The notes: generated from the letters alone by a model not told the origin. A stretch of DNA of 64,000 nucleotides from Sandaracinus amylolyticus (GCF_000737325.1 NZ_CP011125.1:7874001-7938000); one strand, 5' to 3'. Positions 15,584 through 26,708 are shown, counted from the stretch's first letter. Numbers and translations: made by a program.

Positions 15584-17236
15584 ATGTTCGTCCGACGATC
15601 GATCTCCTCGCTCCTACTCGTCTCGGTCCTCGCTGCGCCGTTGCCCGTAGCGGCTCAGGAAGCGCCGCCTCCGGGCCTCGCGGATCAGGCCGCTCCGGCG
15701 ACCGCGCCGACGACGGTCCCGCCAGTCCCCGCCGCAACTCGGCCGCAACCCTTCGGGTCGTCGCTCTTCACCGGGAGCTACGCCGCGCAACGCGAGAGCG
15801 GGCTGAACCCCGACTACCGCGTGCTTCCGGGTGATCGCGTGATGGTGAGCGCCTGGGGAGCGGTCACGGTCAGCGAGATCCTCACCGTTGACACGCAAGG
15901 GAACCTTTTCCTCCCGGGCGTCGGTCCGGTGCGCGTCGCGGGCGTGCGCAACGACGAGCTCACGCCGACGGTGCGCGCCGCGATGCAGCGCCTCTATCGC
16001 GGCTCGTTCGACGTCTACACGAACCTGCTCAACGCGAGCCCGGTTGCGGTGTTCGTGACGGGCGGCGTGAGACGGCCGGGGCGGTATGCGGGCATCCCGT
16101 CGGACTCGGTGCTCGTGTTCCTCGACCAGGCGGGCGGGATCGAGCCCGAGGCGGGCAGCTATCGGCGCATCACGGTGCTGCGCGGAGGACAGCCGATCGC
16201 CGAGCTCGATCTCTACGACTTCTTGTTGCGTGGTCAGCTGACCACGCCGCAGTTCGAGGACGGAGACGTCGTGCTCGTCGGGCGTCGCGGACCGGTGATC
16301 GAGGTGCAGCCGCACGAGCTCGAGCCAGTGCTCGTCGAGCTCGAGGGCGACGGCGACTCGACCGGCGCGGACGTGCTCGAGGTGATCGCGCCGGGTGCGC
16401 GGGTCGACTCCGTCACGGTGCGCGGCGCGCGCGAAGGGCTTCCCACCGCGCGCACCTTCGCGGTCTCGAGCTTCGGCGATGTACGACTGCGCGACGGGGA
16501 CATCGTCACGTTTCGCCGGGACCTGCAGGCGGACTTCATCGTGGTGCGGGTCCAAGGCGAGTTCCTCGGACACGGTGAGTTCGCGGTCGCGCGCGGCACG
16601 CGGCTGCTCGATCTGCTGAACTACGTCCCCGTCGATCCCGAGCTCGCGAACGTCGGCGCGGTGTCGCTCCGTCGCCGCAGCGTGCAGGCGCAGCAGCGAC
16701 AGTCGCTGCAGGAGAGCCTCGATCGGCTCGAGCGCGCCGTGCTCCTCGCGCAGAGCGACACCCAGGGCGAGGCCGCGATTCGTCGTCAAGAGGCGGAGAT
16801 GATGCGCACGTTCGTGGCCCAGGCACGACGAGCGCAGCCGCACGGCATCGTCGTGACGTCGACCGCGGGCCGGCAGGTGAACGTGATCCTCGAGGACGGC
16901 GACGTGATCGTCATCCCGCCGCACACGAACGTCGTGCGCATCGTCGGCGAGGTGATGATGTCGCAGGCCGTGATGTTCCGGCCCGATCTGCGCGTCGACG
17001 ACTACGTGCGCATGGTGGGCGGCTACACGGATCGCGCGAACCGCGGGCACATCATCGTGCGTCGCGCGAACGCGGAGATCGAGATCGGCGGAGGCGACAT
17101 CCGCCTGCAGCCGGGCGACGAAGTGATCATCCCGCCGAACGTCGACGACAAGTGGCTCCAGAACGGGATCGATCTCGCGCAGGTCATCTATCAGCTCGCG
17201 GTCGCGGCCTCGGTCGTGATCCGGACCGGGCTGTGA
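15584..17236 (+). CDS. kpsD: Polysaccharide export protein KpsD
   Basis: 550 residues, close to E. coli KpsD (558). A cleavable signal peptide ([20 protein letters not shown], then PVAAQ) without lipobox, as in KpsD and unlike Wza. Residues about 70-165 form the Poly_export domain: [18 protein letters not shown] and [24 protein letters not shown]-type repeats follow ([15 protein letters not shown] near 160; [15 protein letters not shown] near 460; [16 protein letters not shown] near 320). A helical insertion with [20 protein letters not shown] lies near 370. The protein would form the outer-membrane or periplasmic part of the export channel with KpsE. Confidence 0.93.
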   Translation: MFVRRSISSLLLVSVLAAPLPVAAQEAPPPGLADQAAPATAPTTVPPVPAATRPQPFGSSLFTGSYAAQRESGLNPDYRVLPGDRVMVSAWGAVTVSEILTVDTQGNLFLPGVGPVRVAGVRNDELTPTVRAAMQRLYRGSFDVYTNLLNASPVAVFVTGGVRRPGRYAGIPSDSVLVFLDQAGGIEPEAGSYRRITVLRGGQPIAELDLYDFLLRGQLTTPQFEDGDVVLVGRRGPVIEVQPHELEPVLVELEGDGDSTGADVLEVIAPGARVDSVTVRGAREGLPTARTFAVSSFGDVRLRDGDIVTFRRDLQADFIVVRVQGEFLGHGEFAVARGTRLLDLLNYVPVDPELANVGAVSLRRRSVQAQQRQSLQESLDRLERAVLLAQSDTQGEAAIRRQEAEMMRTFVAQARRAQPHGIVVTSTAGRQVNVILEDGDVIVIPPHTNVVRIVGEVMMSQAVMFRPDLRVDDYVRMVGGYTDRANRGHIIVRRANAEIEIGGGDIRLQPGDEVIIPPNVDDKWLQNGIDLAQVIYQLAVAASVVIRTGL

Positions 17237-17249
17237 TCGGAGAAGTGGG

Positions 17250-18080
17250 ATGAGGCTGGCTGGGTTCGAGATCGGCAATCGTCTCCCGCTCTTCGTGATC
17301 GCGGGGCCCTGCGTCGTCGAGAGCCGCGAGCTCTGTCTCGAGGTCGCCGAGGCGATGAAGGCGATCACGACGAAGCTCGGCGTGCCCTACGTCTTCAAGG
17401 CGAGCTTCGACAAGGCGAACCGCACGTCGGGCACCGCGTTCCGCGGGCCGGGCATGGAGCAGGGGCTCGCGGTGCTCGAAGAGGTGCGTGCGCGCGTCGG
17501 CGTCCCGGTGCTCACCGACGTGCACGAGGACACGCCGATGGACGAGGTCGCGTCGGTCGTCGACGTGCTGCAGACGCCCGCGTTCCTCGTGCGGCAGACG
17601 GGCTTCATTCAAAGGGTCGCGCGCGCCGGCAAGCCGGTGAACGTGAAGAAGGGCCAGTTCCTCGCGCCCTGGGACATGAAGAACGTCGTCGAGAAGTTCC
17701 GCGCCGAGGGCAACTCGCAGGTGATGGTGTGCGAGCGCGGCGTGTCGTTCGGATACAACACGCTCGTCTCGGACATGCGCAGCCTCGCGATCATGCGCGA
17801 GACGAAGTGCCCGGTCGTGTTCGACGCGACGCACTCGGTGCAGCAGCCGGGCGGTCAGGGCACGAGCTCGGGCGGTCAGTCGCAGTTCGTGCCAGTGCTC
17901 GCGCGCGCGGCGGTCGCGTCGGGCGTCGCGGGCGTGTTCATGGAGACGCACCCCGATCCGAGCGTCGCGCTGAGCGACGGGCCGAACATGTGGCCGCTCG
18001 GTCGCATGGAGGAGCTGCTCGGCGCGCTCGTCGAGATCGATCGTGTGGTGAAGTCGCGGCCCTACGCCGAGGGGCTGTGA
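17250..18080 (+). CDS. kdsA: 3-deoxy-D-manno-octulosonate 8-phosphate synthase
   Basis: 276 residues. Condenses arabinose-5-phosphate with phosphoenolpyruvate to Kdo-8-phosphate. Conserved blocks: AGPCVVES near residue 18, [59 protein letters not shown] and [14 protein letters not shown]. The Cys in GPC (Asn in E. coli) marks the metal-dependent class typical of Aquifex and many non-enteric bacteria. SD GGAG at about 17240 before ATG 17250. Its stop overlaps the GTG of kdsC. A chromosome of this type should hold another kdsA for lipid A core unless this locus serves both, which the window cannot show. Confidence 0.96.
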   Translation: MRLAGFEIGNRLPLFVIAGPCVVESRELCLEVAEAMKAITTKLGVPYVFKASFDKANRTSGTAFRGPGMEQGLAVLEEVRARVGVPVLTDVHEDTPMDEVASVVDVLQTPAFLVRQTGFIQRVARAGKPVNVKKGQFLAPWDMKNVVEKFRAEGNSQVMVCERGVSFGYNTLVSDMRSLAIMRETKCPVVFDATHSVQQPGGQGTSSGGQSQFVPVLARAAVASGVAGVFMETHPDPSVALSDGPNMWPLGRMEELLGALVEIDRVVKSRPYAEGL

Positions 18081-18616
18081 CGCTCGACGGCGTCGCGCTG
18101 CGCGAGAAGCTCGCGGCGGTGCGCGCGCTCGCGCTCGACGTCGACGGAGTGCTCACCGACGGATCGCTGACGTACGGCGCGGACGGCGAGGTGCTCAAGA
18201 CCTTCCACGTGCGCGACGGCATGGGGATGCGCCTCGTGCAGAACGAAGGGATCGCGGTCGCGGTGATCACCGCGAAGCGCTCGCCGATGTTGGTGCGTCG
18301 GCTCGCCGATCTGAAGGTCGCGCACCTGCTCGACGGCCGCGAGGACAAGGGCGTCGCGATCGCAGAGCTCGCCGCGACGCTCGGCGTGCCGCTCGCATCG
18401 ATCGCGTTCGTGGGCGACGACGTGCTCGATCTGCCGGCGATGCGCGCGGCGGGCGTGGGCATCGCGGTCGCGGACGCGCACCCGCTCGTGCGCGAGGCAG
18501 CCGCATGGGTCACGCGCGAGCGCGGTGGGCGCGGCGCGGTGCGCGAGGTGTGCGACGCGCTGCTCGACGCACGAGGTCGGCTGCGCGCGGCGTGCGAGGA
18601 GCTGTTGCGACGATGA
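18077..18616 (+). CDS. kdsC: Kdo-8-phosphate phosphatase KdsC
   Basis: 179 residues. HAD-superfamily C0-type phosphatase that releases Kdo from its 8-phosphate. Motif [13 protein letters not shown] (the DxDGVLTDG hallmark of KdsC), motif II ITAKRSP (Ser/Thr region), Lys in EDKGVAI, motif [14 protein letters not shown]. Lacks a cap domain, so it should be a tetramer with the partner-provided cap as in E. coli KdsC (188). GTG 18077 overlaps the kdsA stop, and its TGA overlaps the kdsB ATG. Confidence 0.94.
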   Translation: MTLDGVALREKLAAVRALALDVDGVLTDGSLTYGADGEVLKTFHVRDGMGMRLVQNEGIAVAVITAKRSPMLVRRLADLKVAHLLDGREDKGVAIAELAATLGVPLASIAFVGDDVLDLPAMRAAGVGIAVADAHPLVREAAAWVTRERGGRGAVREVCDALLDARGRLRAACEELLRR

Positions 18617-19380
18617 GCGAGCCGTTCCGTGTGGTCGTCCCCGCGCGTTATTCGTCGAGCCGACTGCCTGCGAAGGCGCTCGCCGAGATCGCGGGCAAGC
18701 CGCTGGTGGTGCACGTCTGGGAGAAAGCGGTCGCGTCGGGCGCGGTCGAGGCGCTCGTCGCGACCGACGACGCGCGCATCGCCGAGGTGATCGAGCGCGC
18801 GGGCGGGATCGCGATGATGACGTCGCCCGATCACGCGACCGGCACCGACCGCCTCGCCGAGGTCGCGCGCCGTCGCGGCTGGGGCGACGACGCGATCGTG
18901 GTGAACCTGCAGGGCGACGAGCCGCTCGTTCCGATCACGCTGCCCGGTCGCTTGGCGGGCGCGCTCGCGTCGAATGCGCGCGCCGGGATCGCGACGTTCG
19001 CCACGCCGATCCACGAGGTGCGCGAGGTGCTCGCGCCGCAGGTCGTGAAGGTCGTGCTCGATCGCAGCGGCTACGCGCTGTACTTCAGCCGCGCGCCGAT
19101 CCCGTTCGCGCGTGATGCGTTCGCCGCTGGCGCGCCGAGTGCACTGCCCGCGGGCGTGCCCTATCTGCGCCACCTCGGGCTCTATGCGTATCGCGCGGGC
19201 ACGCTGCGCGCGCTGTCCGAAGCGCCCGTCGCGACGTACGAGCGCGCGGAGTCGCTCGAGCAGCTTCGCGCGCTCGAGCTCGGCATCGGCATCCACGTGA
19301 GCGTGCTCGACGAGGCGCCGCAGCACGGCGTCGACACGCCCGAGGATCTCGAGCGCGTGCGACGGGCGATGGCGTCGTGA
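18613..19380 (+). CDS. kdsB: CMP-Kdo synthetase (cytidylyltransferase) KdsB
   Basis: 255 residues. Activates Kdo with CTP to CMP-Kdo, the donor for KpsC/KpsS. Signature blocks: [41 protein letters not shown] (two parts of one loop), VNLQGDEPL, and [12 protein letters not shown]-terminal [13 protein letters not shown] is also typical. Length 248-255 in family. It completes the Kdo set (kdsD, kdsA, kdsC, kdsB) in one operon. Start overlaps kdsC stop (ATGA at 18613-18616). Confidence 0.95.
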   Translation: MSEPFRVVVPARYSSSRLPAKALAEIAGKPLVVHVWEKAVASGAVEALVATDDARIAEVIERAGGIAMMTSPDHATGTDRLAEVARRRGWGDDAIVVNLQGDEPLVPITLPGRLAGALASNARAGIATFATPIHEVREVLAPQVVKVVLDRSGYALYFSRAPIPFARDAFAAGAPSALPAGVPYLRHLGLYAYRAGTLRALSEAPVATYERAESLEQLRALELGIGIHVSVLDEAPQHGVDTPEDLERVRRAMAS

Positions 19381-22300
19381 CGAGCGAGACGCGAAGGCTC
19401 GGGCGCGTGGGCGTGTGGTCGCGCGGCATCGCGCGCATCCCGCACATCCGCGCGCTGCTCGGCGCCGACGATGTCGTGCTCTGGCCTTCGTCGCGCGCAC
19501 GCGTCGACGCGGTGGTGGGCTGGGGACGGAAGCCGAACACCGAGCCCGCGCGCCGCTACGCGGCCGAGCACGGCGTGCCGTTCTTCGCGCTCGAGGACGG
19601 ATTCCTGCGCTCGTTCTCGCCCGGCGTGACGGGCGATCCGCCACTCTCGATCGTGATCGACGCGGTCGGCATCCACTACGACGCGACGCAGCCGAGCGAG
19701 ATCGAGCAGCGCCTCGCGCGCATCGACGCGCTGCCCGAGACGACGCTCGACCGCGCGCGGCGCGCGATGGCGTTCATGCGCCGCGAGCATCTGTCGAAGT
19801 ACAACGACGCGCCTTCGCGCACGCTGGGTGAGCGCACCCGGCCGCGCGTACTGGTCGTCGATCAGACCGCGGGCGATCTCTCGATCTCGCTCGGGATGTG
19901 CGTGCCGCGCGCGTTCGATCGGATGCTCGAGGCCGCGCTCGACGAGAACCCCGACGCCGAGATCGTGGTGAAGACGCACCCCGACGTCGTGCTCGGGAAG
20001 AAGAACGCGAATTTCGCGTCGATCCCGCGCGATCCCCGGGTGCGCCTCTTCGGCGAGCCCTCGAGCGCGATGGCGCTGCTCGACGAGGTCGATCGCGTCT
20101 ACGTCGCGACGTCGCAGCTCGGCCTCGAGGCGCTGATCGCGGGCAAGCGCGTCACGTGCTTCGGCGTGCCTTTCTACGCGGGCTGGGGGCTCACCGACGA
20201 TCGCGCGCCGGTGCCCGATCGTCGCGGCGCGTCGCGCACGATCGAGCACGTCTTCGCGGAGGCGTACCTCCACTACGCGCGCTACGTCGATCCCGAGACC
20301 GGGGCGCCTTGCGAGCACGAGCGCGTCGCCGAGCACCTCGCGCTGCAGCGACGCACCGCGCAGGAGAGCGGCGAGCACCTCGTGTGCGTCGGGTTCTCGC
20401 CGTGGCGTCGCGCGTTCGCGCCGCGCTTCGTGGGCGCGCCGATGACGCGTGTCGACTTCGCGAGCGATGCGCGCGCTGCCGAGTCGTTGTTGAACGATCG
20501 ATCACGAATCGTGATCTGGGGCAGCCGCGCGAACGACGACGTGCGCGCGCTCGCCGATCGGCGCGGTGTGCCGCTGGTGCGCGTGGAGGACGGATTCCTG
20601 CGCTCGGTGGGCCTCGGGAGCGACCTGAACGCGCCGGCGTCGCTCGTCTTCGACGACCGGGGCATCTACTTCGACCCGCGCTCGCCGAGCGCGCTCGAGA
20701 CGATCCTCGAGACGGCGGACTTCGATCACGACGAGCTCGAGCGCGCGCGCGACCTCCGCGCGCGCATCGTGCGCGCGGGGATCAGCAAGTACAACGTGGG
20801 CGCGCGCACGCACGTCGGCCCGCGCGAGCGCGGCGAGCGGCGCGTCGTGCTGGTGGTCGGCCAAGTCGAGGACGACGCGTCGATCAGGCTGGGATGCATC
20901 GACGTGCGCAGCAACGAGGCGCTGCTGCGCGAGGCGCGGTCGGCGCGCCCCGACGCGTACGTCATCTGGAAGCCGCACCCCGACGTGGTGCGCGGCAATC
21001 GTGCGGGCGCGGTCGATCCCGCGCGCGCGAGCGCGTGGGCCGACGAGATCGTCGAGGACGCGACGCTCGCGGACTGCCTCGCGGTCGCCGACGAGGTGCA
21101 CACGATGACCTCGCTCGTCGGATTCGAGGCGCTGCTGCGCGGGCTGCGCGTCGTCGTGTACGGACAGCCGTTCTACGCGGGCTGGGGGCTCACCGAGGAT
21201 CGCCATCCGCACCCTCGCCGCACGCGCCGCCGCACGCTCGACGAGCTCGTCGCCGCGACGCTGCTCCGCTATCCGCGCTACGTGAGCGCCGCGAGCAATC
21301 GCCTCACGACGCCCGAGCGCGTCGTCGACGAGCTGCTCGACGCGCGCGCCAGAGAGCCCGCGCCGAGCAAGAGCGCGTGGGCGCGGCGCGAGCTCGGGAA
21401 GGCGGCGAACCTCGCGCGTACGCTGCTCGGACGACCGACGACGAAGGCCGAGCCGAGCAACGTCGACGCGCTGCGCGCGCTGGGCTTCGAGAGCGCGCTG
21501 CTGATGCAGGGCCCGGCCGGGCCCTTCTTCCGGCGCTTCGGAGAAGATCTGCGCGCGGCGGGGATCCGCACCACGAAGATCAACTTCCACGCGGGCGACG
21601 AGCTCTTTTATCGAGGGCCCGACGCGATCACGTTCCGGGGCCAGCTCGCCGAGCTGCGCGGCTTCCTCGGGCGCGTGATCGACGAGCGCGCGGTCGACGC
21701 GATCTTCGTGTTCGGAGATTGCCGGGCACATCATCGCGTGGCGCGCGAGATCGCGCGCGAGCGCAGCCTCGCGCTGTGGGTGTTCGAGGAAGGCTACCTG
21801 CGACCCGACTGGATCACGCTCGAGCGCGACGGAGTCAACGGGTACTCGAACCTCCCGCGCGATCCCGACGTGTACCGACGCGCGCGGCTGCCCGAGCCGC
21901 CCGTCGCCGCGCCCGTCGGCGACAGCTTCGGGCGCGCGGCCTGGTACCACACCGTCAACGCGCTGACGTGCACCTTCGGGAACCATCGGTTCCCGCACTA
22001 CCGACACCACCACGAGCTCAACGCGTTCAAGCAGGCGTTCGCGTGGGTGCGCGGCGCGGCACGCAAGCAGTGGTATCTGCAGCGCGAGGCACACCTGCTC
22101 GAGCGCATCGCGGGGCCGCTCTCGGGGCGCTTCTTCCTCGTCGCGCTGCAGGTGCACTTCGACTTCCAGCTGATGCACTCGCGCTACCGCGACGTGACCG
22201 ACTTCGTCGAGGAGGTCGTGCGCGAGTTCGCGCGGCACGCCGACCCGCGCGATTCGTTGGTGCTCAAACATCACCCGATGGACCGCCCGTTCCGCGAGTA

Positions 22301-22709
22301 CGGCGCGCTCATGGAGCGGCTGCGTCGCGAGCACGGGCTCGGGGATCGGCTGATCTACGTGCACGACCTCCACCTGCCGACGATGCTCAAGCACACGCGC
22401 GGGTGCATCGCGATCAACAGCACGACTGCGCTCCAGGCGTTCCACCACGGCGCGCCGGTGAAGGTGACGGGGACGGCCGTCTACGACATGCCGGGGCTGA
22501 CGTTCCAGGGCTCGCTCGGCGAGTTCTTCCGCGATCCGGGCACGTTCGATCGCGAGCTCTACGAGAGCTTCCGGCGCTGGCTGCTCTGGGAGAACCAGCT
22601 CAACGGGAACTTCTACGTGCGGCTGCGCGGTCGAACGAAGGGGAGCGGCGTGGCGTGGCGTGCGACCCGCAGCGCGCACGTGGAGCTAGCGCACGGAGCG
22701 GAGAGATGA
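19377..22709 (+). CDS. Fused KpsC-KpsS capsule linker Kdo transferase
   Basis: 1110 residues, combining what are two proteins in E. coli. Residues about 1-650 are KpsC with its two beta-Kdo transferase halves: LEDGFLRS at 72-79 and VEDGFLRS at 403-410, each with a later KTHPDV/KPHPDV and FYAGWGLT block (GT99 and GT107 families). After a 40-residue linker, residues about 703-1110 are Kps[64 protein letters not shown] and [12 protein letters not shown]. KpsS adds the first beta-Kdo to phosphatidylglycerol and KpsC elongates; the fusion would build the poly-Kdo linker in one chain at the inner membrane. GTG 19377 overlaps kdsB; its stop overlaps the next ATG. Symbol left blank because no single symbol fits. 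Confidence 0.93.
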   Translation: MTSETRRLGRVGVWSRGIARIPHIRALLGADDVVLWPSSRARVDAVVGWGRKPNTEPARRYAAEHGVPFFALEDGFLRSFSPGVTGDPPLSIVIDAVGIHYDATQPSEIEQRLARIDALPETTLDRARRAMAFMRREHLSKYNDAPSRTLGERTRPRVLVVDQTAGDLSISLGMCVPRAFDRMLEAALDENPDAEIVVKTHPDVVLGKKNANFASIPRDPRVRLFGEPSSAMALLDEVDRVYVATSQLGLEALIAGKRVTCFGVPFYAGWGLTDDRAPVPDRRGASRTIEHVFAEAYLHYARYVDPETGAPCEHERVAEHLALQRRTAQESGEHLVCVGFSPWRRAFAPRFVGAPMTRVDFASDARAAESLLNDRSRIVIWGSRANDDVRALADRRGVPLVRVEDGFLRSVGLGSDLNAPASLVFDDRGIYFDPRSPSALETILETADFDHDELERARDLRARIVRAGISKYNVGARTHVGPRERGERRVVLVVGQVEDDASIRLGCIDVRSNEALLREARSARPDAYVIWKPHPDVVRGNRAGAVDPARASAWADEIVEDATLADCLAVADEVHTMTSLVGFEALLRGLRVVVYGQPFYAGWGLTEDRHPHPRRTRRRTLDELVAATLLRYPRYVSAASNRLTTPERVVDELLDARAREPAPSKSAWARRELGKAANLARTLLGRPTTKAEPSNVDALRALGFESALLMQGPAGPFFRRFGEDLRAAGIRTTKINFHAGDELFYRGPDAITFRGQLAELRGFLGRVIDERAVDAIFVFGDCRAHHRVAREIARERSLALWVFEEGYLRPDWITLERDGVNGYSNLPRDPDVYRRARLPEPPVAAPVGDSFGRAAWYHTVNALTCTFGNHRFPHYRHHHELNAFKQAFAWVRGAARKQWYLQREAHLLERIAGPLSGRFFLVALQVHFDFQLMHSRYRDVTDFVEEVVREFARHADPRDSLVLKHHPMDRPFREYGALMERLRREHGLGDRLIYVHDLHLPTMLKHTRGCIAINSTTALQAFHHGAPVKVTGTAVYDMPGLTFQGSLGEFFRDPGTFDRELYESFRRWLLWENQLNGNFYVRLRGRTKGSGVAWRATRSAHVELAHGAER

Positions 22710-23389
22710 GCGAGTCGACCACCGGACATCCCACGTTCGGAGTCCGTGACCAGCGAACGGTGCACGCTCTCGTCCGCGATCACTGCGTCGCGCACGAGCT
22801 CCGGTTCGACTCGTGCCTCGACATCGGCTGCGGGCGGACGCGGCTCGACAAGTGGGTCGGGAAATCCGAGCTGTTCGACGCTCCTCGACGTTACGTCGGG
22901 CTCGAGCTCGACGATGCCATCCGCAGCGCCCTGATCGCGGAGGACGTGGACGTGAGGCACCCGTTCAGTCCCGAAGGGAAGAGCGCCGAAGGCGACATCG
23001 GGGTCGCGCTCGAGATCGTCGAGCACCTCGAGGCTGCGGATACGATCCCGTTCCTCTCGGAATACCTCCGGCGTACTCACAAGCTGTTCGTCCTGAGCAC
23101 GCCGAATTGCGAGTACTGGACGGGACGACGCGCAGCCGTCGGATACGAACACCTGCGCTTCCTCCCCGACCACTACCCCGATCAGCTGGCGTCGCGCAGC
23201 TCTCCTCACTCGCACAAACAGGCTTTCACGCCGGAGACGCTAGCAGACGCGATCGCGAGCTCGCTGCCGGGCTCGCACTGGCGATATCGCGTCTACCGCG
23301 CGTGGCCGTGGACGATCACCGACATGACGCGGCCGGTGACGTACCCGCTCTATTTCAAGCTCTTCGCCCTCGTCTGGCCGCAAGTCTGA
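22706..23389 (+). CDS. SAM-dependent methyltransferase, capsule region
   Basis: 227 residues. Class I methyltransferase fold: motif I SCLDIGCGRTRLD (37-48), acidic motif II VGLELDD, and motif IV GVALEIVEHLEAADTIPFL, the layout of Methyltransf_11/23 proteins. The C-terminal third is specific (SPHSHKQAFTPETLADAI, GSHWRYRVYRAWPW) and occurs in capsule or O-antigen methyltransferases; a sugar or glycerol acceptor is likely. First gene of the variable part of the locus; ATG overlaps the kpsC-kpsS stop. From here codon choice becomes less strictly G/C-ending. Confidence 0.8.
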   Translation: MSESTTGHPTFGVRDQRTVHALVRDHCVAHELRFDSCLDIGCGRTRLDKWVGKSELFDAPRRYVGLELDDAIRSALIAEDVDVRHPFSPEGKSAEGDIGVALEIVEHLEAADTIPFLSEYLRRTHKLFVLSTPNCEYWTGRRAAVGYEHLRFLPDHYPDQLASRSSPHSHKQAFTPETLADAIASSLPGSHWRYRVYRAWPWTITDMTRPVTYPLYFKLFALVWPQV

Positions 23390-23405
23390 CCGAGCCCGAG
23401 CGTCG

Positions 23406-24518
23406 ATGTTCACGCTGCTCCACACCGTCGCCTCTCGGCTGCGCCCGCCGTCTCGTACCGCGCGAAGCAACGGAGAGACTCGCGTGCTCTTCTGGTACTC
23501 GGCGCTCGCGCGCGCGAAGGCGGTCGCGTCCTGTCGTTATCGCATCGGCAATCTCGCCGAGGTCGGGCACCGCGTGAACGTGGTAATCGCGGAGGCGCTC
23601 CCCGCGCGGGCGCTCGAGTCGACCGATGCGCTGGTCGTCGTCCGCCCGTATCCCACGCGGCACGTGCTCCGCGCGCTCGCGTCCGCGCAGCGGCTCGGGG
23701 TGACGCGCATCGCCGACTACGACGATCTTCTGTTCGCGGGCTCGGCCGAGGAGCGGCCCGAAGTGCAGAGCGGTGGGCTCACGCGCGAATGGATGGAGCG
23801 AGCGCATCGCGCGTACGCATCGATGTTGCCTGCGTTCGATGGCTACACCGCGGCGACCGACGAGCTCGCGGGCGAGCTTCGCGCAGCGTGCCCCGGGGCC
23901 CCGGTCTTCGTCGTACCGAACGGGCTCTCGCCCGCGTGGATCGAGCAAGGACGCGCGCTGTATCCGCGCTGGTGGCCGGGAGACAGCCGCGTCATGCGGT
24001 TCTTCCCGGGGTCGCCCACGCACGATGCGAGCTTCGCGGCGATCGCGAGCGGGCTCGCCGAGTGGATGCGCGCCCACGACGACACGGAGCTCGAGATCGT
24101 CGGCAACCTCGCGTGGGACGCGAGCGGATTTCCGTCGTCCCGGGTACGGCGCATTCCGGCGGTGCCCTTCGATCACCTCCCGCGATTGCTCGCCAGCGCG
24201 TGGGTCAACCTCTGGCCGCGCGCCGAGACGCGCTTCAACCGCTGCAAGTCCCCGATCAAGTTCCTCGAGGCGGCGGCGTTCGGTTGCCCCACGGTCGCGT
24301 CGCCGTCATGCGCGCGTCCCGAGCTCGACTGCGAAGGGCTCGTGCACGCGACCACTGCCGACGACTGGGCGACGGCGCTGACGCGGTGGCGCGACGATGA
24401 TGCGCGCATGCGAGCGAGCGAGTCTTGCATGAGATTCGCCGACGAGCGTGGTGGCGCAGACCGCGGTTGGCGCGCGCTCCAGCACGTCGTTCGATCACTC
24501 CGGAGCGTCGCCGCATGA
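23406..24518 (+). CDS. Glycosyltransferase, GT4-like
   Basis: 370 residues. Two-domain GT-B architecture: N-terminal part with LFWYSALARAKAVASCRYRIGNLAE and IADYDDLLF; C-terminal part with VVPNGLS, FFPGSPTHD, LEIVGNLAWDASGF, PFDHLPRLLASAWVNLWP and KSPIKFLEAAAFGCPTVASP. The final block corresponds to the donor-binding E-x7-E region of GT4 enzymes (FLEAAAFGCPTV). The Asp-rich IADYDDL motif is shared with the 662-residue protein at 31936, indicating related transferases. The donor and acceptor cannot be read from sequence. Seventeen-base gap upstream and ATGA overlap downstream. Confidence 0.8.
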   Translation: MFTLLHTVASRLRPPSRTARSNGETRVLFWYSALARAKAVASCRYRIGNLAEVGHRVNVVIAEALPARALESTDALVVVRPYPTRHVLRALASAQRLGVTRIADYDDLLFAGSAEERPEVQSGGLTREWMERAHRAYASMLPAFDGYTAATDELAGELRAACPGAPVFVVPNGLSPAWIEQGRALYPRWWPGDSRVMRFFPGSPTHDASFAAIASGLAEWMRAHDDTELEIVGNLAWDASGFPSSRVRRIPAVPFDHLPRLLASAWVNLWPRAETRFNRCKSPIKFLEAAAFGCPTVASPSCARPELDCEGLVHATTADDWATALTRWRDDDARMRASESCMRFADERGGADRGWRALQHVVRSLRSVAA

Positions 24519-25420
24519 ACGCGGTCCGCGTGCGAGTCGAGGGCGACGATCGTTTCGCTGCGGCGGTGCGGGCGCGCATCGCGCGTGTGCCGTTCGCGAT
24601 CGTGACCGATCGCGGCGCCGAGCTCGACGTGCTGCGCGGCTCGCGCGTGCGACCGACGCTCACGCTCGACCGACCTGTCGACGACGACGACGCCGCGCGA
24701 GAGGCCACCCGCCTCGGCGCGTCGGCGCTTGCCTGGGAGGGCGGCGACGGTTGGTCGCCGTGGGAGCGCTGTCTCGCCCCGCTCATCGCGCACCCGCTGC
24801 GTGGCTCACCGGACCCGACGCGCCGCTGGGCGCTGATCGAAGATCCCGCGGATGGTGCGATTCCCCACGAGGAGGACCGCGCTTGGCAGTGGCACGCGGT
24901 GGTGCCCCGCCGCCGCCCCGCCCTGCCCGCTCACGTCGTGCAGTGGCCGCTCCAGAGTCGTGTCGTCGCGCCGCTCCTGGGCGCCGCGACCGCGGTCATC
25001 GGCGAGAGCGGCCCCCTCGTGTACGACGCGTGGCGGCTGCGAAGACCCGTGCTCGCCTCCGCGCCGGGCTCTCCGATCGATCGGTGGGCGACGGTTGCAG
25101 CCCCGATGCGGGACGCTCGACTGGCACACTCGATTCCTCCTCTGCTCGCCGACAGCGCGGGCTTCTGGGAGCGCGTGATCGCAACGGTTCGAGATCGCGG
25201 TGCGGTCCTACCCGCGATGTCGGCGTCGGCGATGCGCGCCGCGCGTGAGCACGCGCTCGCCGAAGATCGCACTCGCTGGGGCGCGCTGCGGCGCGAGCTC
25301 CGCAAGCTCCGCGAAGATCCGGGGGCGTCTCTGCGCACTGCCCGCCTCTGGGCCATCCGAACACTCTGGTCGAGCGCGCGACCGCCCTCGTCGCGCGTCG
25401 GACCGATTCGCCGTTCCTGA
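24515..25420 (+). CDS. Capsule-region protein, unknown (GT-B-like remnant?)
   Basis: 301 residues, ATG overlapping the previous stop. No family recognised. It reads as a soluble alpha/beta protein: VRVRVEGDDRFAAAVRARI, a strand-rich middle, then VVQWPLQSRVVAPLLGAATAVIGESGPLVYDAWRLRRPVLASAPG, given here in two parts (VVQWPLQSRVVAPLLGAA, GESGPLVYDAWRLRRPV). That second block looks like the C-terminal half of capsule transferases of the KpsC/S type, where a strand-loop-helix with a conserved Ser/Gly binds the donor. C-terminal 60 residues are Arg-rich helix. Function is inferred only from position among transferase genes. Confidence 0.65.
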   Translation: MNAVRVRVEGDDRFAAAVRARIARVPFAIVTDRGAELDVLRGSRVRPTLTLDRPVDDDDAAREATRLGASALAWEGGDGWSPWERCLAPLIAHPLRGSPDPTRRWALIEDPADGAIPHEEDRAWQWHAVVPRRRPALPAHVVQWPLQSRVVAPLLGAATAVIGESGPLVYDAWRLRRPVLASAPGSPIDRWATVAAPMRDARLAHSIPPLLADSAGFWERVIATVRDRGAVLPAMSASAMRAAREHALAEDRTRWGALRRELRKLREDPGASLRTARLWAIRTLWSSARPPSSRVGPIRRS

Positions 25421-25438
25421 TCCCGAGAGAGGCTTTTC

Positions 25439-26692
25439 ATGCGAGACGAACGAACGCCGCCGCCTGTCCGCCACGATGCACTGCTGCGCGCGCTCACCCG
25501 CGCCGTCGCACCGCGATCGATCGTCGAGATCGCCGCGCCCGGAGCGTCCGGGGCCGCGCTCCTCCTCGAGAGCGCGGGAGAGCCGCTGCGCTCGCTCGAG
25601 CTCGTGGGCGAATCGAGCGGCGGAGTGGCGAGCGAGCTGCGCGCGAGCGCCGGAGACCGCGTTCGCGCGCGCGAAGGGCTCTCGCTCGACGAGATCGCCA
25701 CGCTCGACGCAGCGCCGGATCTCGTGCTCATCGGACACGATCCGGATTGGAACGGGATCTTCCACGCGCTGCGCCTGCTCGCGCGCCTGGCCGGCACCGC
25801 GCCGTTCCCGATCACCATCGTGCGCGACACCAGCGGCGTGTCGCCCGAGAAGCCGGAGCTCGGCACCGGGAAGAACGGACTACGCGTCGCGCTCGACGAG
25901 TTCCGCGCGCAGACCGCGCACCCGCTCGACCTCGTGTTCGTGCCGGGGTTCCACGGTCTCGCCATCCTCGTCGATCCGCGCCGTGTCGTAGGCAACGACG
26001 CGCTGTCCTCCTTGCTTCGCGAGCTCGCGACGCCGCCGTCGATCCGCGCGCTCCTCGACGAGCTCGAGCAGGCGCGCGTCGACGCGCAGCTCGAGCTCGC
26101 CGCGCTCCACGCGAAGAGCGACCGTCGCGCGGCGGAGCGCGCCGAGCTCATCGGACGCCTCGCAGAGCAGCGCCGCGCGCTCGAGCGCACGGAGCGCGAG
26201 CTCGCGGAAGCACTGGAGCGCGCCCAGCGGAACGCGCTACGCGTGATCGAGGAGGAGGCGGCGAGGGACAGCATCGAGACGCGCGCGACCAGCCTCGAAG
26301 CCGCGCTTCGCGACGCGCACACCCGGATCGCCGAGCTCACGACGGCGAACGAGCGTCTCGCGGCCGCGAATGCGCGCGTCGCTGAGCGCGAGCGCACGCT
26401 GGACGATCTCGCCGCGCAGCTCGCGGCGGCGCGGCGGCGCGCCATGTCCGAGCCGCTGCGCGCCGATGTCGCCCACACGCTCGGTCGCGACCCGAGCACC
26501 GCGAAGAAGCCCGGCGGCAGCCAGCCGGCGACTCCGTTCGCGCGCGCGCTCGCCGGCGCCGCTCCCAAGCTCCTCGAGCCTGCCGTGCTCGAGCTCGCGA
26601 GTCGCAGGCTCGCGAAGCTCCGCCGCGACCCGAAGCTCTTCTTCGCGCACTCGCGATTCGAGATCGCACGCAAGCTCTCCCGGCTGCTGTGA
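25439..26692 (+). CDS. Methyltransferase-like domain plus coiled coil
   Basis: 417 residues. Residues about 1-190 resemble the Rossmann-fold Methyltransf_24 group: IVEIAAPGASGAALLLES in place of motif I and DLVLIGHDPDWNGIFHALR where active members have a GDH motif; key glycines and acidic residues are altered, so methyl transfer is doubtful. A His/Asp strand FPITIVRDTSGV follows. Residues about 200-345 are a strong coiled coil (ELEQARVDAQLELAALHAKS, ERTERELAEALERAQR). A short C-terminal helix domain ends in KLFFAHSRFEIARKLSRLL. SD GAGAGG at 25428-25433. Possibly a scaffold in the capsule assembly complex. Confidence 0.65.
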   Translation: MRDERTPPPVRHDALLRALTRAVAPRSIVEIAAPGASGAALLLESAGEPLRSLELVGESSGGVASELRASAGDRVRAREGLSLDEIATLDAAPDLVLIGHDPDWNGIFHALRLLARLAGTAPFPITIVRDTSGVSPEKPELGTGKNGLRVALDEFRAQTAHPLDLVFVPGFHGLAILVDPRRVVGNDALSSLLRELATPPSIRALLDELEQARVDAQLELAALHAKSDRRAAERAELIGRLAEQRRALERTERELAEALERAQRNALRVIEEEAARDSIETRATSLEAALRDAHTRIAELTTANERLAAANARVAERERTLDDLAAQLAAARRRAMSEPLRADVAHTLGRDPSTAKKPGGSQPATPFARALAGAAPKLLEPAVLELASRRLAKLRRDPKLFFAHSRFEIARKLSRLL

Positions 26693-26708
26693 TGGGATTG
26701 GAGCAAGC

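Noticed and set aside
20502..22679. Minus-strand frame of about 725 codons opposite kpsC-kpsS
   Set aside because: Reverse-frame noise of a well-recognised gene.
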